Source: Eriocheir sinensis (Eukaryota; Arthropoda; Malacostraca; Decapoda; Varunidae). From it: DNA of 64,000 bases. Position numbers and translations under genes: made by a program. The number at the start of each line of letters is the position of its first letter. Positions within the stretch are counted from its first letter, which is position 1. The notes under the pieces were generated by a model, which saw only the letters and a list, made by a program, of their open reading frames with translations, did no database searches and was not told the origin of the DNA. The stretch is taken from assembly GCF_024679095.1 (NCBI RefSeq), contig NC_066529.1, forward strand, positions 4,568,366 to 4,632,365. The letters run 5' to 3'. Of the stretch, positions 46,866-58,185 are shown in pieces.

Positions 46866-46966
46866 TTGCATACTGATGACACTCGACTGGCAAAACACAG
46901 GAGTTGAGACTTTTGATTAATTGGAGGTGAGTTATGCGCGTGTGTGTGTGTGTGTGTGTGTGTGTG
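46814..46966. repeat. (CA)23 facing (GT)13, inverted pair
   Basis: CA array 46814-46860 and GT array 46940-46966 are separated by 79 bp. Confidence 0.95.
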
Positions 46967-47017
46967 GTGATATTTTTTTATTAACTTTGGTGGTGAATTT
47001 TGTGTTATCATCATATT

Positions 47018-47095
47018 CCTCCTCCTCCTCCTCCTCCTCCTCTCATTACTACTACTACTACTACTATTACTGCTACTACTACTATTACTACTGTT
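47018..47095. repeat. (CTC)8 then (ACT)n triplet arrays
   Basis: CTC array 47018-47042, then ACT/ATT triplets to 47095. Confidence 0.93.
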
Positions 47096-47650
47096 GCTTC
47101 CTCCATTATACTCAACCTATTTTTTACCCTCCTCAGTCCTATTCGTAACACTTAAAAATCTCCCTGTCTTTGCCATGTCTCTTCATCCATATTTATTTTT
47201 TTTTTTCCTCCTCCTCTTCGTCCTCCTCTTCTTCCCTTTTTCCCGTCATCATGTCTCGACCACCTCTTCTTATCTGTCTTCTCTCTCTATTCTCCCATTT
47301 TCTATCTCCTTTTACCTCCTGCTTGGTTCCATCTTTCCCTAATGTTCTCTTAATTCCTTTTCTTTTCATGCTTATCGATATTTTTCATTGTCTTTCATTC
47401 TTCCATTATTGTTTTCTTTCCTCTCATTCTTCCCTCATTGTTTCCCTGCCCATTATTACCTTTTCTATCCCTCCTCCATTCATCCTTTCGTGTCCTTATT
47501 CCTCTACATCTCACACCTTTTTTTTCTCCATTTTTCTTTCCTTCTGTACTCGTCTTTTTTTTTATTCACCGATCCTTTTCAATTTTTACATATTCCTCCC
47601 TTTTTTCTCTTTTTCTCCTCTTGCATATTTTCCTTCTCCTTCCCTCTATC

Positions 47651-48050
47651 TCTTTATTTTTCTATCTTACCTCCTCTTCCCACACCCTCTCTCTCTTCCT
47701 TTCTTCCCTTTCTTTTTTTTTTTTTTTTTTTTTTTACAGCAAAGGAGACAGCTCAAGGGCACAAAAAAGTAAACATTAATAAAAAAAAAGCCCGCTACTC
47801 GCTGCTCAATACCTCACTCTTTAATCCAGCATCCCTCTATTCAACTCAGCATCCTTTTCCTCTCATCTCCCGCACCTCTCTTTATTTCTCTAGTTTACTC
47901 TCGTTTCCCTTCTTACCTCCTCTTCTCACACCCTCTCTCTCTCCCTTTCTTCTCTTTCTATGTACCTCACTCACTCACCTCACTCTTTAGCCCAGCATCC
48001 CTCTCATTCAACTCAGCATCCTTCTCCTCTCATCTCCCGCACCTCTCTCC
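47651..48050. repeat. Tandem duplication, one copy carrying an insertion
   Basis: TACCTCCTCTTCYCACACCCTCTCTCTC occurs at 47668 and 47914. CTCACTCTTTARYCCAGCATCCCTCT occurs at 47813 and 47979, followed in both by CAACTCAGCATCCTT. The distance between the two anchors is 145 bp in the first copy and 65 bp in the second. The extra 80 bp is the A-tailed element at 47713-47807. Confidence 0.88.
47713..47807 (-). mobile_element. A-tailed short retroposon-like element, copy 4
   Basis: The + strand reads a run of about 23 T, ACAGCAAAGGAGACAGCTC, AAGGGCACAAAAAAG, then AAAAGCCCGCTACTCGCTGCTC. On the minus strand it starts GAGCAGCGAGTAGCGGGC and ends in poly(A). It sits in one copy of a tandem duplication whose other copy lacks it. 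Confidence 0.92.
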
Positions 48051-48318
48051 CCTCTCCCCTATCCCGCTTATTTTCCCTCCTCCATTATCCTCTTTCTCCC
48101 CAACTACAATCCTCTATGACCTCTCAATAACCTTTCCTCCCCTCTGCCTCCCCGTTCTCCTCTCCCCTCCCTCTCCTCTCTCCCCCCTCCAACAGAGATT
48201 ACAAAACACAAGCAAAGAGAAACATGTATGTATTAATTGGCCTTTCGGGGGATTAGTTCAGAGCGCCTCTTCGATCGGAAAACAATACCAATACCTGGTT
48301 TATATCTGTTCTGTCTCA

Positions 48319-48361
<43 letters not shown>
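48319..48361 (-). repeat. (TC)21 microsatellite
   Basis: CT-oriented array inside the polypyrimidine block. Confidence 0.94.
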
Positions 48362-48362
<1 letters not shown>

Positions 48363-49219
48363 TCCTCATTCCCCTCTCTCTCTATCTTCCTCTCTACTCC
48401 CTCAATTTTACTTTCTCCCCCTCTTTCTCTCTTTTCTTCGTCGTGTGTCTTGTCCGCTTTCTGCTATTTATATTTCTCTGTGTCTTTCCTTCCCTCCTTT
48501 TTACTCCTGTCTCTCTTCTCTCTTCTCTTCTTACTCCTCTTTTATCTGTGTTTTGTCCTGTTTCTTCGGTTTTTCTTTCTCTTTGTTTCTCTTTTCCTCC
48601 TTTCTTTCTCGGATCTCCTTCTCTTCTTTCTCCCCCTGTTCCTCCTTTGTGTTTCTCTCCTTTTCTTCTCTCCTTACTCCCTTTTTACACTTTCTTCCTT
48701 CTTCCATTACTCCCCCTCTTCTCTCCTTCCCCTTGTCTTCTCTATATTGTCCTGTTTCTCCAACTTTTCCTCCTCCCTGTCTTTCTTTCCTTCCCTCCTT
48801 TTTTTTCTCTCCTACCTCTCACCCCCCACCTTTTTTCTCTTTCCCCTCTCCCTAATCTTCACGTTACCTCCTCCTCCTCCTTCCTCTCCCATCCATCTTT
48901 CTCTGTTCTTTCTCTGTTTTCTCCCGTTTTCTCTCCTGTTTCTCTGTTTTACTCTTCTTTCTTTTCGTATCTCGCCTATTCCACTTTCCTTCCTTCTTTT
49001 CCTTCTGTCCTTACTTCTCTCCTTCTTCCTCTTCTCTTATTTTCCTTTCCTCCTCTAACGCCATCCATTTTTTTCTCTCCTTTTCTTTCACATCCCTTCG
49101 TAGTCCTCCTCCTCCTCCTCCTCCTCCTCCTCCTTTCCTTCTCTTTCTCCTCCGTTCTTCCACCCTCCTTTCTCTTCCCTTTCTTCCCTCTTCTCATTGT
49201 TAAGCAGAATTTTCCTACG

Positions 49220-49620
49220 CCCGATGCTTCCTACTGCTGAGAGGAGGAGGAGGAGGAGGAGGAGGAGGACACATGCAAAATGGATTTAATTTAGGCGTCT
49301 TTTTATATCTGTTGTGTTTCGGAGGTACACCATGAGGGTTGAGGAGGGGAAGGGGGATGGAGGGGGAGGGGGGGAGTAGGGGAGAGAAAGGGGCGAGGGG
49401 GGTAAGAGAGAAGGGGAGATGGAGAACGGGGAGGAAGAGGATAGTGGTAGGGAGATGAGAGTAAGAGAGGGGAGGAAAAGGGGTTTTGGGGAGAAGGGGA
49501 GGAGGAGGATGCTGAGACGAGGGAGAGGGATGCTGGGGCTGGGTGAGGAGGGGTTGGGGAGGATATTAGAGGTGAGGGAGAGGTTGGGGGTAGGGAGAGT
49601 AAGAGGTGGGGAGATAGAGG
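49220..49620. other. G-rich polypurine block
   Basis: GGA run at 49243-49268, then GGGGAGGG-type sequence to 49620 with G runs that could form quadruplexes. The polarity flips abruptly from the preceding pyrimidine block at about 49200. Confidence 0.75.
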
Positions 49621-49695
49621 GGTGTAGGTGCTTGCAATGGAAATACTTCTCTCTCTCTCAATTTGCTGCAGCTTCCACCCGAAACTAAAGCATAT

Positions 49696-49698
<3 letters not shown>

Positions 49699-49765
<67 letters not shown>
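49699..49765 (+). repeat. (GA)33 microsatellite
   Basis: Uninterrupted. Confidence 0.97.
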
Positions 49766-49768
<3 letters not shown>

Positions 49769-49951
49769 CTTAAAGACGAGAGATGCCAAAAGTGGAAACA
49801 TTGAAAGAAAAATTAACAGGGAAAGGAGTTACAAGAGGAGGAGGAGGAGGAGGAGGAGAGAAAAGCAACCAAACTACTTAAGGAACAAGAGAGGGGGAAG
49901 AAGGGATGAGGAAGGAAAGAAAGAATAGAGGAAGTAAGGCAGGGAGATAAC

Positions 49952-50080
<129 letters not shown>

Positions 50081-50511
50081 GTAAGGAAGAAGTAACTATT
50101 AAGAGGGAGAGAAGGAAAAAATGAGAGAAAGGAGGGATGGAGAGAGGGGGAGGAGGGTAACGTTCAGAAGCTTAAAACACTGTTAATCAGGGGAAAAAAG
50201 GTGAGGCGGGAGGGAGGGAAAGTCTGGGTGAGAGGGAGACAAAAGAGGGACTTGAGGCAGCAGAAGACCACTCGGGGAGATTTTGTTGAGGTTGAGGAGG
50301 CCAAGTTTCCCTCTCCGCCCCTCTTTTTTCCGCCCCTCAATATCGACAGCTGGCCTCCCCCTTCCCCCTTTTTCTCTCCAAGCCTAGGTTATTGTGCGGG
50401 GCGAGGGTGGGGAGTTTTCTGCGGAGGAGGAGGAGGAGGAGAGGAAAGAAGAAGAGGAGGTGGAAGTTGGGGAGGCTTGTGAAGAGGTGCCGGAGGAGAA
50501 TATTAGACAAA

Positions 50512-50618
<107 letters not shown>

Positions 50619-50749
50619 TGGCAAAAAGTTATATAATTAAGCATTCTGAAAGAGATACATACCGGTAGACAGACAGAGAAGCAGACAGACAGGCAGACAG
50701 ATAAACAAACAAGCAAGGAGTATTAAGGAAAGCAGTAGAACATTTAACT

Positions 50750-50840
50750 CTATCTATCTATCTATCTATCTCCCTCCATCCCTCCCTCTCTCTCTCTCCC
50801 TCCCTCATCTCCCTCCCTCATTTCCCTCATCTCCCTGCGG
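50750..50840. repeat. (CTAT)n then CCCT-rich tract
   Basis: TATCTATCTATCTATCTATC, then CTCCCTCCCTCATTTCC words. Confidence 0.9.
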
Positions 50841-50844
50841 GCCG

Positions 50845-51300
50845 GTGTTCCTCATAAAGAAGCGTAATGGCCAAAAAACTAACACTGAGCAGAGGAGCGG
50901 AACAGCAGCGCGGGGCCAGGATGGATTGCAAATGGATCCAACGCTCCCCATTGTCCCCCGGAGACTTACGATCGCATTCAAGTATCTCTACCTAACTAAG
51001 ATGCGTCAATTACCTACTGCCAAGTCTACCGTACCAAGATGTGTTAGTGAATACGAACTCAAACTTTATTAAGAAATGCGTCAGTTACTGTCTTTACCAA
51101 ACTAAAAATTAATGTAGCTATGCACTGTTTTCCGCGTTCGTTGATTTCCATAAACTTAATTTCAAACCTTCCTAAGAGATGTGTCAGTCACTATATATAC
51201 CATACCAAAAATTTATGTAGCTTTTCACTGGTTTCCGCTTTCGTTGATTTATTTTTTTTGTTCTCTCTCCTCTCGAAATTGACCTCTCTTTCGGCCACCT
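50845..51300. repeat. Complex sequence with a weak duplication of about 110 bp
   Basis: GTTTTCCGCGTTCGTTGATTTCC (about 51127) resembles GGTTTCCGCTTTCGTTGATTT (51230). AGATGTGTYAGT words and TACCAAACTAAAAATTAATGTAGC / TACCATACCAAAAATTTATGTAGC (about 51094 and 51199) recur. No exon recognised. Confidence 0.6.
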
Positions 51301-51320
51301 CTTTTGATTCTTTTTTTTTA

Positions 51321-51402
51321 GGAGCAGCGAGTAGCGGGCTTCATTTTATTATTGTTTCCTTTATTTGTGCCCTTGAGCTGTCTCCTTTGCTGTAAAAAAA
51401 AA
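51321..51402 (+). mobile_element. A-tailed short retroposon-like element, copy 5 (reference copy)
   Basis: About 82 bp: GGAGCAGCGAGTAGCGGGCT, a T-rich stretch with TTATTATTGTTTCC, then TTTGTGCCCTTGAGCTGTCT, CCTTTGCTGT and a run of nine A. The poly(A) end and the shared 5' start suggest a short retroposon. No polymerase III boxes are evident, so it may be the conserved end of a longer element or a fossil of a small RNA. Confidence 0.88.
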
Positions 51403-51440
51403 TGTTGGGTGGCGTCATTAATATGTTGGATGGAGTTAAA

Positions 51441-51910
51441 TTAGTATCTGTAAAAGTGGTTCATGGAAGGTTTTGTAAGGAACGAACGGGCTATGGCTTG
51501 CTGATATTCTTGGAACTGACCGTACTGATAAATACATAATGAATGATTACTCAAAAGAGGAAAGTAAGTGAAGTTCAGCATTTTTACGAACTGGATATGG
51601 CTTGCTGATATTCTTGGAACTGACCGTACTGATAAATACATAATGAATGATTACTTAAAAGAGGAAAGTAAGTGAAGTTCAGCATTTTTACGAACTGGAT
51701 ATGGCTTCCTGATATTCTTGGAACTGACCGTACTGATAAATACATAATGAATGATTACTTAAAAGAGGAAAGTAAGTGAAGTTCAGCATTTTTACGAACT
51801 GGATATGGCTTGCTGATATTCATGAAACTGACCACAAGAAAAGATGGTAATGAATGGTATATTAAATGAAATGAGAAGTAAATGAAGCTCACCATTTTCC
51901 TATACAGGTT
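51441..51910. repeat. 104-bp minisatellite, 4-5 copies
   Basis: TATGGCTTSCTGATATTC recurs at 51492, 51596, 51700 and 51804, exactly 104 bp apart. The unit also holds TGACCGTACTGATAAATAC and AGTGAAGTTCAGC. The last copy is diverged. Confidence 0.95.
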
Positions 51911-52234
51911 ACATTTATGAAAGTGAAGTAAACATGTTGAAATTATCGCAGTCAACTCCTCTCACCCACCCAAATCATCTCACCCACTCAGGTTTCCAAT
52001 CACGCCTCTCTCTATATATATTTGTGACTACACCCGAAAAAATATCCCACACTCGTATCATTCCACTCCTTCTTACGTATCCTTGCCCGCTTAACGGTAA
52101 ATTTATAACCCTCGCATCGAAAAAAAAAAAAATCTTAAATTCGCAGCTAAGAAAACGAGAAAGGTAAAAATAACACACACGAATCCTTCTTCCCAAAACA
52201 ATCTTCAACACATAAAACATGAAAATAATAATAG

Positions 52235-52580
52235 AAAAGAAGGAACCGACTCCATCAATCTCTTAGAAGTAACACCACACATTAAACTCCCAAACTTACA
52301 AGAAGAAAAAAAATAGTAATGGTAGAAAACGGGAAACCGACTTTTATCAACCTCTCAAAAGTAAAACCGCAAACTCAACTAACAATCCCACAAAAAAGTA
52401 TATAAAAAAATAATATAGAACGGAAAATCGACTCCCATCTATCCCTCAAAATTAAAACCACTCATTAAATACCCAAACTAACAATAAGAAAAAAAAATGA
52501 TCAAAAATAATCATATAAAACGGGAAAACCAACCACCATCAACCCCTTAAAAGCAAAATTCCTCCACTCACATCCCCCCC
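52235..52580. repeat. A-rich degenerate tandem repeat, about 90-100 bp
   Basis: AACCGACTCC-like words recur near 52244, 52335, 52424 and 52525, each followed by ATCAAYCYCTYAAAAGTAAAACC and an AAGAAAAAAAA stretch. Confidence 0.8.
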
Positions 52581-52619
52581 CCCAAAAAAAAAAAAGTAAA
52601 CAACGAAATAAATAAAACC

Positions 52620-52830
52620 AAACATAACCTCACCTTGGAATTACATTTACGACTCATAACGGCGGCGGAACGAGAGGACGCAGCCGGCCCCCTCATTAGC
52701 CAATCAAAATGCTCCCCTCACCAAGCCCGGGAGTCGCTGCACCAATCAGAACGCGGCGCCTGATGGATTACGGGCGTCCGCTAATGTCTCCCCGCTGCCA
52801 AGAGTCACTCGGGCGGGGAGAGGCGACGAG
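52620..52830. promoter_or_regulatory. GC-rich island with two CCAAT boxes
   Basis: AGCCAATCA (CCAAT at 52700-52704) and ACCAATCAG (CCAAT at 52742-52746) share orientation, 42 bp apart, about four helical turns. The surroundings include GGCGGCGG, GCGGCGCC and GGGCGGGG. This resembles an NF-Y-type promoter or enhancer and could start an intronic transcript. No TATA box or linked exon was recognised. Confidence 0.4.
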
Positions 52831-53039
52831 ACGGGAGGAGACAGAGAGGGAGGGGGAGAGAGAAAGAGAGAGCTGGCGAGGACACTTTTCTTTGACCCTC
52901 CTCCTCTCTCTCTTTCTCTCTCTTTTTCTCTCCTCCCCTCTTACTCCCTCTATCTTCATCAGTGACAGGGTGGATAAAATATTGTGCTAGCGAAGGAAAG
53001 GGAAATAAATACGGGATAAGAACATGTATAGAAATGTGG

Positions 53040-53112
53040 AGCTGTTTTGGGATAGGGAGGGATGATGGTGATGGTGAGGAGGAGGAGGAGGAGGAGGAGG
53101 AGGAGGAGGAGG
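53040..53112. repeat. (GGA)n triplet array
   Basis: GGAGGAGGAGG from about 53076 to 53112. Confidence 0.94.
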
Positions 53113-53168
53113 TGATTGACAAATATTAGGGAGAGAAAAGACATTAGAGGAAAAATGAAGAGAAGTAA

Positions 53169-53171
<3 letters not shown>

Positions 53172-53229
<58 letters not shown>
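53172..53229 (+). repeat. (GA)29 microsatellite
   Basis: Uninterrupted. Confidence 0.96.
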
Positions 53230-53233
<4 letters not shown>

Positions 53234-53555
53234 AAGAAACAACGAAATAGATGCAATGAGATAAAGTCGTAACGTTTGAAAAAAGAGGTAGAAAAAATAG
53301 TTATTAATACACAAGAGAAAAAGAGCCTACCCCCCCCCCCCACACACACACACAAAAAAAAAAAAACACCGGGAGGTTTATAAGAGATACAAAGAAAGCT
53401 GTTCAAATTTTTATGACCTGTGGAAATAAAAGAAAATAAATAAACATAATAATAACGTGTGTAAGTTGCAGATGCGGACAAAAGAAAGAAGAGAAAAATG
53501 AAAACTAGTTGTTGTTTATAGCCTTAGTTGCGAGGAGGGAGTTCAGACCAAAAAA

Positions 53556-53563
<8 letters not shown>

Positions 53564-53640
<77 letters not shown>
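53564..53640 (+). repeat. (AG)38 microsatellite
   Basis: Preceded by a run of 14 A. Confidence 0.97.
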
Positions 53641-53644
<4 letters not shown>

Positions 53645-53659
53645 ACTACAGCCGAAATA

Positions 53660-54800
53660 GACGAAGGAAAAATAATGTATTGCTGCAGAAAGATCAAATA
53701 AAAAAAAAGATTAAGCTTTATCAGAAAGAGAAAAAAAGAAAGATAACTGCAACAACATTATATAAATTGAAATAGATACCGGTAACAAAAAAAATAGAAA
53801 ACGAAAAGATTATAATATGCAACAGGATCTGAAAACGAAAGGGAAACGTACTAGTGCATAAAGATGAGAAAGAAACAACCAAAAAAAAAGGGAAGGAGAA
53901 AAAAAAGCAATATTAAAAGAAGAAAACACGAAAAGAGGGCGAAGCAGAAGATAAAAAAGAATAAGGATAAACGAAGAGACGAATGAGAAAACCAGACTAA
54001 AAAACAAACAAGAATAAACAGGTGAGACACGGAATGAGGGAAGCAAGCAAGGATGAGAAGAAGAAACAAACACGAAAGGGAGAAAAATCAGAATAGAAAA
54101 AAAAAGCGTGTAGAGAGAAAAAAAAAATGAAAGGCAGAATATGAAAAGACGAAGGAGGACGGAGGCGGAAGGGGCGATAATGAGGGAGTCTAACCTTGAC
54201 CAGAAGCTCCCAAGGGCACAAGATGACCCTCCAGAGACTTGAAAAGACGACTCAACGATCACACTCCACTGAACGACTCCTCGATGGCTGACTGATTTAC
54301 CGGAGGAGGAGGAGGGGGAGGAAGAGTAGGAGGACGAGGAGATACTGGGCGTGGTGAAGGAGGAAGCCAAGTAGAAGATAAAAAGAATGGAAAAAGTGGA
54401 AGAGGAGGATAAAGAGAAGGGGAGAGGAGAAAACAATGGGAAAAGAAAGTAAATGATGATGAAGAAAACGAAGATGATAAACGATGCTGAAAAAAAAAAG
54501 AAAGAGAGGAAGAAGGTGAAGGAGAGGGAAACAAAAAGAGAAAGAAAGGAAAAGAAAGAGAGAAAGAAAGAAAAATGTAGAAGAAGAAAAAGAAAGAAGA
54601 GAAAGGAAAGAAAGGGAAAGAAAAAGAATAATAAAAAAGAACAAGAAGACAAGGAGAGGGAAAAAAACTGAGGGAATTTGTAAGATCGATCAGAGAGAAG
54701 AATTTTTAAGTTAAGAAACGAGGAGGTGAACATCAGAGACTCCCGAGAGAAAGAAAATAAATAGTTTCTCAGGGAAAAAATGTCATTACCCGGAAAAGTT
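53660..54800. other. A-rich polypurine block
   Basis: About 1.1 kb of AAAGAAAG/GAAGAAG sequence with a complex segment near 54180-54300. The 307-codon minus frame (53810-54733) is Ser/Phe/Leu low-complexity and has no recognisable domain. Confidence 0.75.
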
Positions 54801-55239
54801 TAACGCTGAGGAAATTTTTACTCTAAACAAAACGCTGGAAAATGTTGAGGAGAGAGGGTAAAAAAAACTACTCTTCCTTGCGTCCTCCATTCTTTGCGTC
54901 CTTGCTCCTGCACTCGTCTTCCTCCTGTTCTCTCTCTCTTTTTCCTCCCTCTTCCACTTCCTCGTATAAAAGAAGGAGTAAGGAGGGAAGGAATGCAAGA
55001 GAAGAAATTAAGTAAAACCGATTGTTCCTCTTCATTCTTCCTGCCCGTCATTGTTTTCCTCGTTTCTCTTTCCTCTATTTTCGCTTTCATTTTATTTTGT
55101 TTATTTCTCTGTCTCTCCTCCTCTCTGTTTCAGTAACAAGGACGTGAGTAATGAAAGATACAGAGCATTCTTCCCACTTTTCTCTTCCCTTCCCTCATCA
55201 TATGGAAATAAGGAATGAAAACTCGGAAGAAAGTAGGAA

Positions 55240-55720
55240 AGGATGAAAATAACGAAGGAAGGAGGAAGGAAAGGATTTATTCAGCATTGTCATCCTCTTC
55301 TTAGTTGTCATAATAATGGGAATGTGTAAGGAAGGAAGATAGTATATAAAGGAAAGAGGTAGGAACGAAGATAACTATTTAGCACTGTCCTCCCTTTTCC
55401 TATACGTCATAATATATAGAAAAAATTAAGAGATATGACGTAAACAAGTAGGGAAAGAAGGCGGAAGAATATTACTGAAGTTTACCCTCCTCTTTCTAGT
55501 CATCACGTATGGGAAGGAGCAAGAAAGAAAATAGGTAAAAATATAAATAAAGAAGGAAAGCAAAAAGAAAACACTGAATTAAGGGAGATGATAAAGGAGA
55601 AAGATAATTATTAAACTTTGTCCTCCTTTTCAGAAAACAAAAAAACACGTAAAAAATAATTAAGAAAAGAAAGAAGAAAGGAAGAAGATATTTCAACATT
55701 CTTCCCGCGTGTCTAAAAGT
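55240..55720. repeat. Degenerate tandem repeat, about 115-125 bp
   Basis: TGTCATCCTCTTCTTAGTTGTCATAATAATGGG (about 55288), TGTCCTCCCTTTTCCTATACGTCATAATATAT (about 55387) and CCCTCCTCTTTCTAGTCATCACGTATGGG (about 55485) are related, each followed by GRAAG/AGGAAAG purine sequence. A fourth trace is near 55620. Confidence 0.65.
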
Positions 55721-55817
55721 GCGCTTCATTTCCATAGAGATTTAAGAACACCGAGTCCGGGGCCTAATTGACGCCCTGTTTATACTAGTTTTCCCTAAAT
55801 TGGCCGTTATGCAGATG

Positions 55818-55830
55818 AGTGTGTGTGTGC

Positions 55831-55891
<61 letters not shown>
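55818..55891. repeat. (GT)n microsatellite, about 35 units
   Basis: One GC interruption near 55830. Confidence 0.96.
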
Positions 55892-55892
<1 letters not shown>

Positions 55893-55977
55893 AAAGCTTT
55901 CGTAATTGTGTGACTTTTACGATTAAGTGTCATTAGAGAAATGTCCATCTGTCTATCTATATGTTTGCATGTATGTA

Positions 55978-55978
55978 T

Positions 55979-56010
<32 letters not shown>
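55978..56010. repeat. (CT)n then (CTAT)n
   Basis: Short CT array followed by CTATCTATCTATC. GACTGACT words follow near 56075-56090 and GATAGATA words at 56155-56190. Confidence 0.9.
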
Positions 56011-56229
56011 CGTTTCCCATTATATGCTTAAGTGACCTAATTCTGACTGACTGAATGCCTAAGTGACTGATTAAACGACTGACTGACTGACTTGACTGGC
56101 GTTGATGTCTGCTGTGCGGCGCAAAATCACTGGAATTTGTACTTAATGAGTCGAGATAGATAGATAGATAGGTAGATAGGGATAGATAGAGAGAGACAAA
56201 GAAAAAACGATGATGGTTAAGAATGTGTT

Positions 56230-56820
56230 TGTCAGATATATTTATTTTCCTACTTCTCTTACCCTTATTTTATTTTTTCCTTACAAGTTTTCCCTTTTCT
56301 TTATTTCTTTCATTTCACGCAATTCCGCAACGTTCTCGACCTTCCTTCCATCCTTCCTTCCTTCCTTCCTTCCATCTTTCCACTCCTCCATTTTCCTCTC
56401 ACCTCAGTGCTCAGTTCCTCTCCCTCTGCTCTCGTACCTCTCTCCTCCTCCTCCTCCTCCTCCTCCTCCTCCTCTCTTCCTTATCTCCCTCCATCTTCCT
56501 TTTTCCCTTCTTCCACTCAGTGATATTCTCCAATTCACAGGATCCACAAGACCATTCTGTCCTCCTCCTCCTCCTCCTCCTCCTCCTCCTCCTCCTCCTG
56601 CTCTATCTCTGCCAGTTCCCTTTTCTCTCTCTCTCTCTCCGTATCCATTCCTCCAGAGAAATTTAAGCGGGCGAGTTTTATACCATATTCAGGTTTTTTT
56701 TCTTTCTTTATTTTATTCCTTCCTCCTCTCTCCCATCCCTCGTCCCCTTATGCCCCTATCCCTCCTCCTCCTCCTCCTCCTCCTCCTTCACCTCTCCCTT
56801 CTCTCCTCCCTGCACGGTTG
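56230..56820. other. Polypyrimidine block with three CTC arrays
   Basis: CTC arrays lie at about 56443-56474, 56562-56599 and 56762-56788, with a TTCC run at 56342-56373. Low-complexity + frames. Confidence 0.85.
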
Positions 56821-56889
56821 AGGTGAGAGAGGAAACTTGGAGGAGAAGTAGAGTTTTCCTCCGGGAGATGCTGGGGAAAAGTAGCAAGG

Positions 56890-56892
<3 letters not shown>

Positions 56893-56986
<94 letters not shown>
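56893..56986 (+). repeat. (AG)47 microsatellite
   Basis: Uninterrupted; the purine side of a switch from the preceding pyrimidine block. Confidence 0.98.
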
Positions 56987-56987
<1 letters not shown>

Positions 56988-57048
56988 ACTAGCACATCCC
57001 ACCCCATTTACATCTGTTTAGTCTGACACTTCCAATTACAGAGGAGGG

Positions 57049-57052
<4 letters not shown>

Positions 57053-57105
<53 letters not shown>

Positions 57106-57112
57106 AGGGAGA
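57053..57112 (+). repeat. (GA)n then (GGGAGA)3
   Basis: GA array to 57095, passing into GGGAGAGGGAGAGGGAGA. Confidence 0.95.
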
Positions 57113-57352
57113 ATCGAGGGTTATGGAAGAGTGCGAATGAAAAGAAGAACGTTACGAAGAAAAGAATAAGAAAGTGAGGTGATGAGAACCAGAAGAAAGG
57201 GATGAAGGAGAGACTGATGGAAATAGAAGGAGAAGGAGGAGGAGGAGGAGGAGGAAACAGTAAAGTGGGAGGGAAATGGAGTGAAAATGATGATGAAGAA
57301 GATAAAAAAGAGAAAGGGATATAAATTTGAGGAGGGGGTGGAAAATAGAACC

Positions 57353-57355
<3 letters not shown>

Positions 57356-57446
<91 letters not shown>
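57356..57446 (+). repeat. (AG)45 microsatellite
   Basis: Uninterrupted. Confidence 0.98.
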
Positions 57447-57448
<2 letters not shown>

Positions 57449-57598
57449 CAGAAAGAAAAAATGATAAAAAAAAGTAAGACGGTGTAAGACTTAATAACTT
57501 TTGGGACTGTTTGAGAAAATAATAAAAATATAGAATCGTGTTTAAAATCGAAGCGAATCACCAGCATATAATCCTCTTTTAACAAGTAAATCCGTCGA

Positions 57599-57599
<1 letters not shown>

Positions 57600-57675
<76 letters not shown>

Positions 57676-57717
57676 TCGCTCAAGCTTACCTTTCTGTGTG
57701 TGTGTGTGTGTGTGTGT
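57600..57717. repeat. (AC)36 facing (TG)11, inverted pair
   Basis: CA array 57600-57672 and GT array 57695-57717 are separated by only 22 bp, so the RNA could fold into a hairpin of about 22 bp. Confidence 0.96.
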
Positions 57718-57719
57718 TT

Positions 57720-58125
57720 TCATTACTTAGAGCGGCAGAGTCTTGTGTTTACATTTTCTGCTTCTTTTTAGGGGAAACTCCGAGGAATCATGGAAATGGG
57801 TCCGTTTCTCCTTTCCCCAATTTACTGCTGTGTAGGGGGAGGAGATGCTATTGTTTTTTAAGACAGAGGAGGAGGAGGAGGATCGTTGTGTTTTGTAATA
57901 GTAATGCAGGTAATAGTCAAACAGAACACCTCGAATGATTTAAAAAGAAGAAGAGGAATTGTGTAGGTGGATAATTAACACGTGAAATGAAGGTTCAATA
58001 TAGAGAATGAGGAGGAGGATTAGGAACTTAGACTGGGATTTAAAGGAATGATTTCGAATACATGAGGAAGAAAAAACGTATGATAATTAATGTTTTGTTA
58101 AGGTTAAGTGTTAGTTCTAAAGAAA
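57720..58125. other. Mixed intronic sequence
   Basis: Contains a short GGA run (about 57867-57881). No exon recognised. Confidence 0.45.
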
Positions 58126-58127
58126 TA

Positions 58128-58128
<1 letters not shown>

Positions 58129-58181
<53 letters not shown>
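58129..58181 (-). repeat. (CT)26 microsatellite
   Basis: Longest CT-oriented array, opening a pyrimidine block. Confidence 0.96.

Positions 58182-58185
<4 letters not shown>

Larger units (their letters stand above)
47100..49200. other. Longest polypyrimidine block (about 2.1 kb)
   Basis: Nearly all T and C on the + strand, with CTCCTC runs at 49104-49134 and a CT array at 48319-48361. Several overlapping + frames of 113-273 codons are Ser/Leu/Phe/Pro low-complexity and are not supported as genes. Two elements inside it are listed separately. Confidence 0.8.

Noticed and set aside
48237..49240. Overlapping + frames of 136-273 codons
   Set aside because: Low-complexity Ser/Leu/Phe/Pro translation of a polypyrimidine block with no domain and no splice or codon signal. 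The same holds for 53810-54733, 19654-20583 and 45304-46058 on the minus strand.
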